DNA of 64,000 nt, from NCBI RefSeq assembly GCF_024810105.1, contig NZ_JANUDX010000012.1, positions 62,001-126,000 on the forward strand, read 5' to 3'. Positions 63,039 through 64,000 of the stretch are shown piece after piece (the stretch's first letter is position 1; every line of letters begins with the position of its first letter). Origin of the DNA: Stenotrophomonas sp. BIGb0135 (GTDB lineage Bacteria > Pseudomonadota > Gammaproteobacteria > Xanthomonadales > Xanthomonadaceae). Both the position numbers and the translations under genes were made by a program. The notes beneath the pieces are model-generated. The model searched no databases and was not told the DNA's origin. It saw nothing but the letters and a program-made list of their open reading frames with translations.

Positions 63039-63857
63039 ATGTCCTCCACGACCGCTCCCACTGAACGGCCTCGCATCTCGGCCTGCATTATCGCGTTCAA
63101 TGAAGCCGACCGCATCGGCGACTGCCTGGCCTCGCTGGCCTTCTGCGACGAGATCGTCGTGGTGGACTCCCAGTCCACCGATGCCACCGTGGCGATCGCG
63201 ACAGCCGCCGGGGCCCGCGTGCTGCAACGCCCGTTCGATGGTTTCCGCAGCCAGAAGGCGTTCTGCGTGGAGCAGGCCGTGCATGACTGGGTGCTGTGCC
63301 TGGATGCCGACGAGCGCATCAGCGAGGAGCTGCGCGCGGCCATCCTGGCGGCCCAGGCCGATGGCTTTGCCGGGCACCACGGCTACCGCTTCGCGCGGTT
63401 GTCGGCGTACTTCGGCAAGTTCCTCCGCCACGGCAATGCCTACCCGGATCGCGTGCTGCGCCTGTTCGACCGCCGCCACGGCGGCTGGCGCGGCAAGCGC
63501 GAGATCCACGAGGCCGCCAGCGTGGATGGCAGCGTCGGGGTGCTGCGCGGCGACCTGATCCACTATCCGTACCGTTCGCTGGAGCAGCAGCTGATCAAGA
63601 CCCAGCGCTACGCGCGGATGATGGCCGAGCACGAGTTCGCACGCGGCAAGCGCGCCACCCTGGCCAAGCTGGTGCTGGCACCGGCGTGGCGGTTCTGGCG
63701 CGGGTTGCTGCTGCGTGGCGGCTTCCGCGACGGCTGGCACGGGCTGGTGTACGCCTATGTGCGCGCCAACTACGTGCGCCAGAAGACCATCATGCTGTGG
63801 ATGCTGCAGCACGGCCAGCCGGTGACCGACCCGCCGCGCGATCAGCCCGGCGCTTGA
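63039..63857 (+). CDS. GT2-family glycosyltransferase, LPS core type (WaaE/KdtX-like)
   Basis: A 272-residue family 2 glycosyltransferase. RISACIIAFNEADRIGDCLA is the nucleotide-sugar entrance, VVDSQSTDATVAIA the D-x-S/T-D site, and DWVLCLDADERISEEL the DxD metal site. REIHEAASVDGSVG and HYPYRSLEQQLIKTQRYARM match WaaE-type inner-core glucosyltransferases. The product is soluble with a hydrophobic C-terminal region. No clear ribosome site precedes ATG 63039. Confidence 0.9.
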   Translation: MSSTTAPTERPRISACIIAFNEADRIGDCLASLAFCDEIVVVDSQSTDATVAIATAAGARVLQRPFDGFRSQKAFCVEQAVHDWVLCLDADERISEELRAAILAAQADGFAGHHGYRFARLSAYFGKFLRHGNAYPDRVLRLFDRRHGGWRGKREIHEAASVDGSVGVLRGDLIHYPYRSLEQQLIKTQRYARMMAEHEFARGKRATLAKLVLAPAWRFWRGLLLRGGFRDGWHGLVYAYVRANYVRQKTIMLWMLQHGQPVTDPPRDQPGA

Positions 63858-64000
63858 GCCCGGGCCTGGGCCAGCGCCTGCCGGCGCTGGTGACCCTGCA
63901 TCACCGACAGGCCCGCCAGCAGCGCCACGATGGTGACGTAGAAGCTGGCGGTGATCTGGTGGGCGAACATCGACTGGGTGATGCCACACAGCACGTAGGC
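63842..64000 (-). CDS. Probable O-antigen ligase, C-terminal end (partial)
   Basis: The minus-strand frame is open to the window edge and ends at TGA 63842-63844, giving 52 residues. It has a membrane helix (ASFYVTIVALLAGLSVMQ) preceded by YVLCGITQSMFAHQIT, resembling the end of WaaL/Wzy-type O-antigen ligases, then a basic tail HQRRQALAQARAQ. It overlaps the end of the GT2 gene by 16 bp. Identity is tentative because of length, but the position in an LPS cluster agrees. Confidence 0.65.
   Translation of the reverse strand, partial: AYVLCGITQSMFAHQITASFYVTIVALLAGLSVMQGHQRRQALAQARAQAPG

Overview
The window is high-GC chromosomal DNA from a Xanthomonadaceae bacterium, most likely Stenotrophomonas (S. 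maltophilia complex). This rests on the gene content (algZ-algR-hemC order, orphan opgH, DUF1003, Acr3-type ars genes, a YjjJ-type HipA) and above all on several arrays of short palindromes that begin with the tetranucleotide GTAG. Those palindromes are the signature of the SMAG/REP elements described in Stenotrophomonas. No taxonomic search was possible.

Layout. 1-29,741 is ordinary chromosome: the 3' end of glpK, a nine-and-a-half-copy GTAG-REP array, metQ, a WYL regulator, two envelope proteins, an esterase-algZ-algR-hemC operon, opgH, a DUF2628 gene behind a perfect LacI-type palindrome, an arsenic locus with a broken arsH, an acyltransferase, a large chemoreceptor, a SulP transporter, a MocR/EamA divergent pair, a GAF-GGDEF-EAL phosphodiesterase, and small regulators and hydrolases. 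29,742-30,418 is a non-coding junction with gene remnants. 30,419-33,766 encodes an autotransporter with an unusual Cys/Pro-rich linker.

33,862-52,944 is mobile DNA, visibly AT-richer and almost entirely minus strand. Its left part carries a receiver-only regulator, two small DNA-binding proteins and a tyrosine integrase broken by a frameshift. The main body is a phage-derived element. It contains virion ejection proteins, one with a lytic transglycosylase domain, a DUF5681 protein, AlpA-like regulators, an HNH endonuclease, a winged-helix replication-type protein next to iterons and a perfect DnaA box, several cargo genes, and an intact P4-type integrase beside a CAU tRNA. No large terminase, portal, major capsid or tail genes were found, so it is either a decayed prophage or a satellite-like element. 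The most unusual cargo gene (35,911-36,525) has a proteasome/HslV-type Ntn-hydrolase signature: counting the Ser after Met as residue 1, Asp and Lys fall exactly at 17 and 33. A second notable item is a tightly coupled two-gene module of unknown function (39,236-40,713).

53,099-64,000 returns to chromosome: YjjJ-type HipA kinase, a six-copy 35-bp repeat array, rpoD, dtd, an LpxL-type acyltransferase, ribA with a degenerate RibB-like domain, two bacterial PH-domain membrane proteins, a six-copy 43-bp GTAG array, and a surface-glycan cluster (CDP-glycerol-type transferase, GT2 glycosyltransferase and the 3' end of a probable O-antigen ligase).
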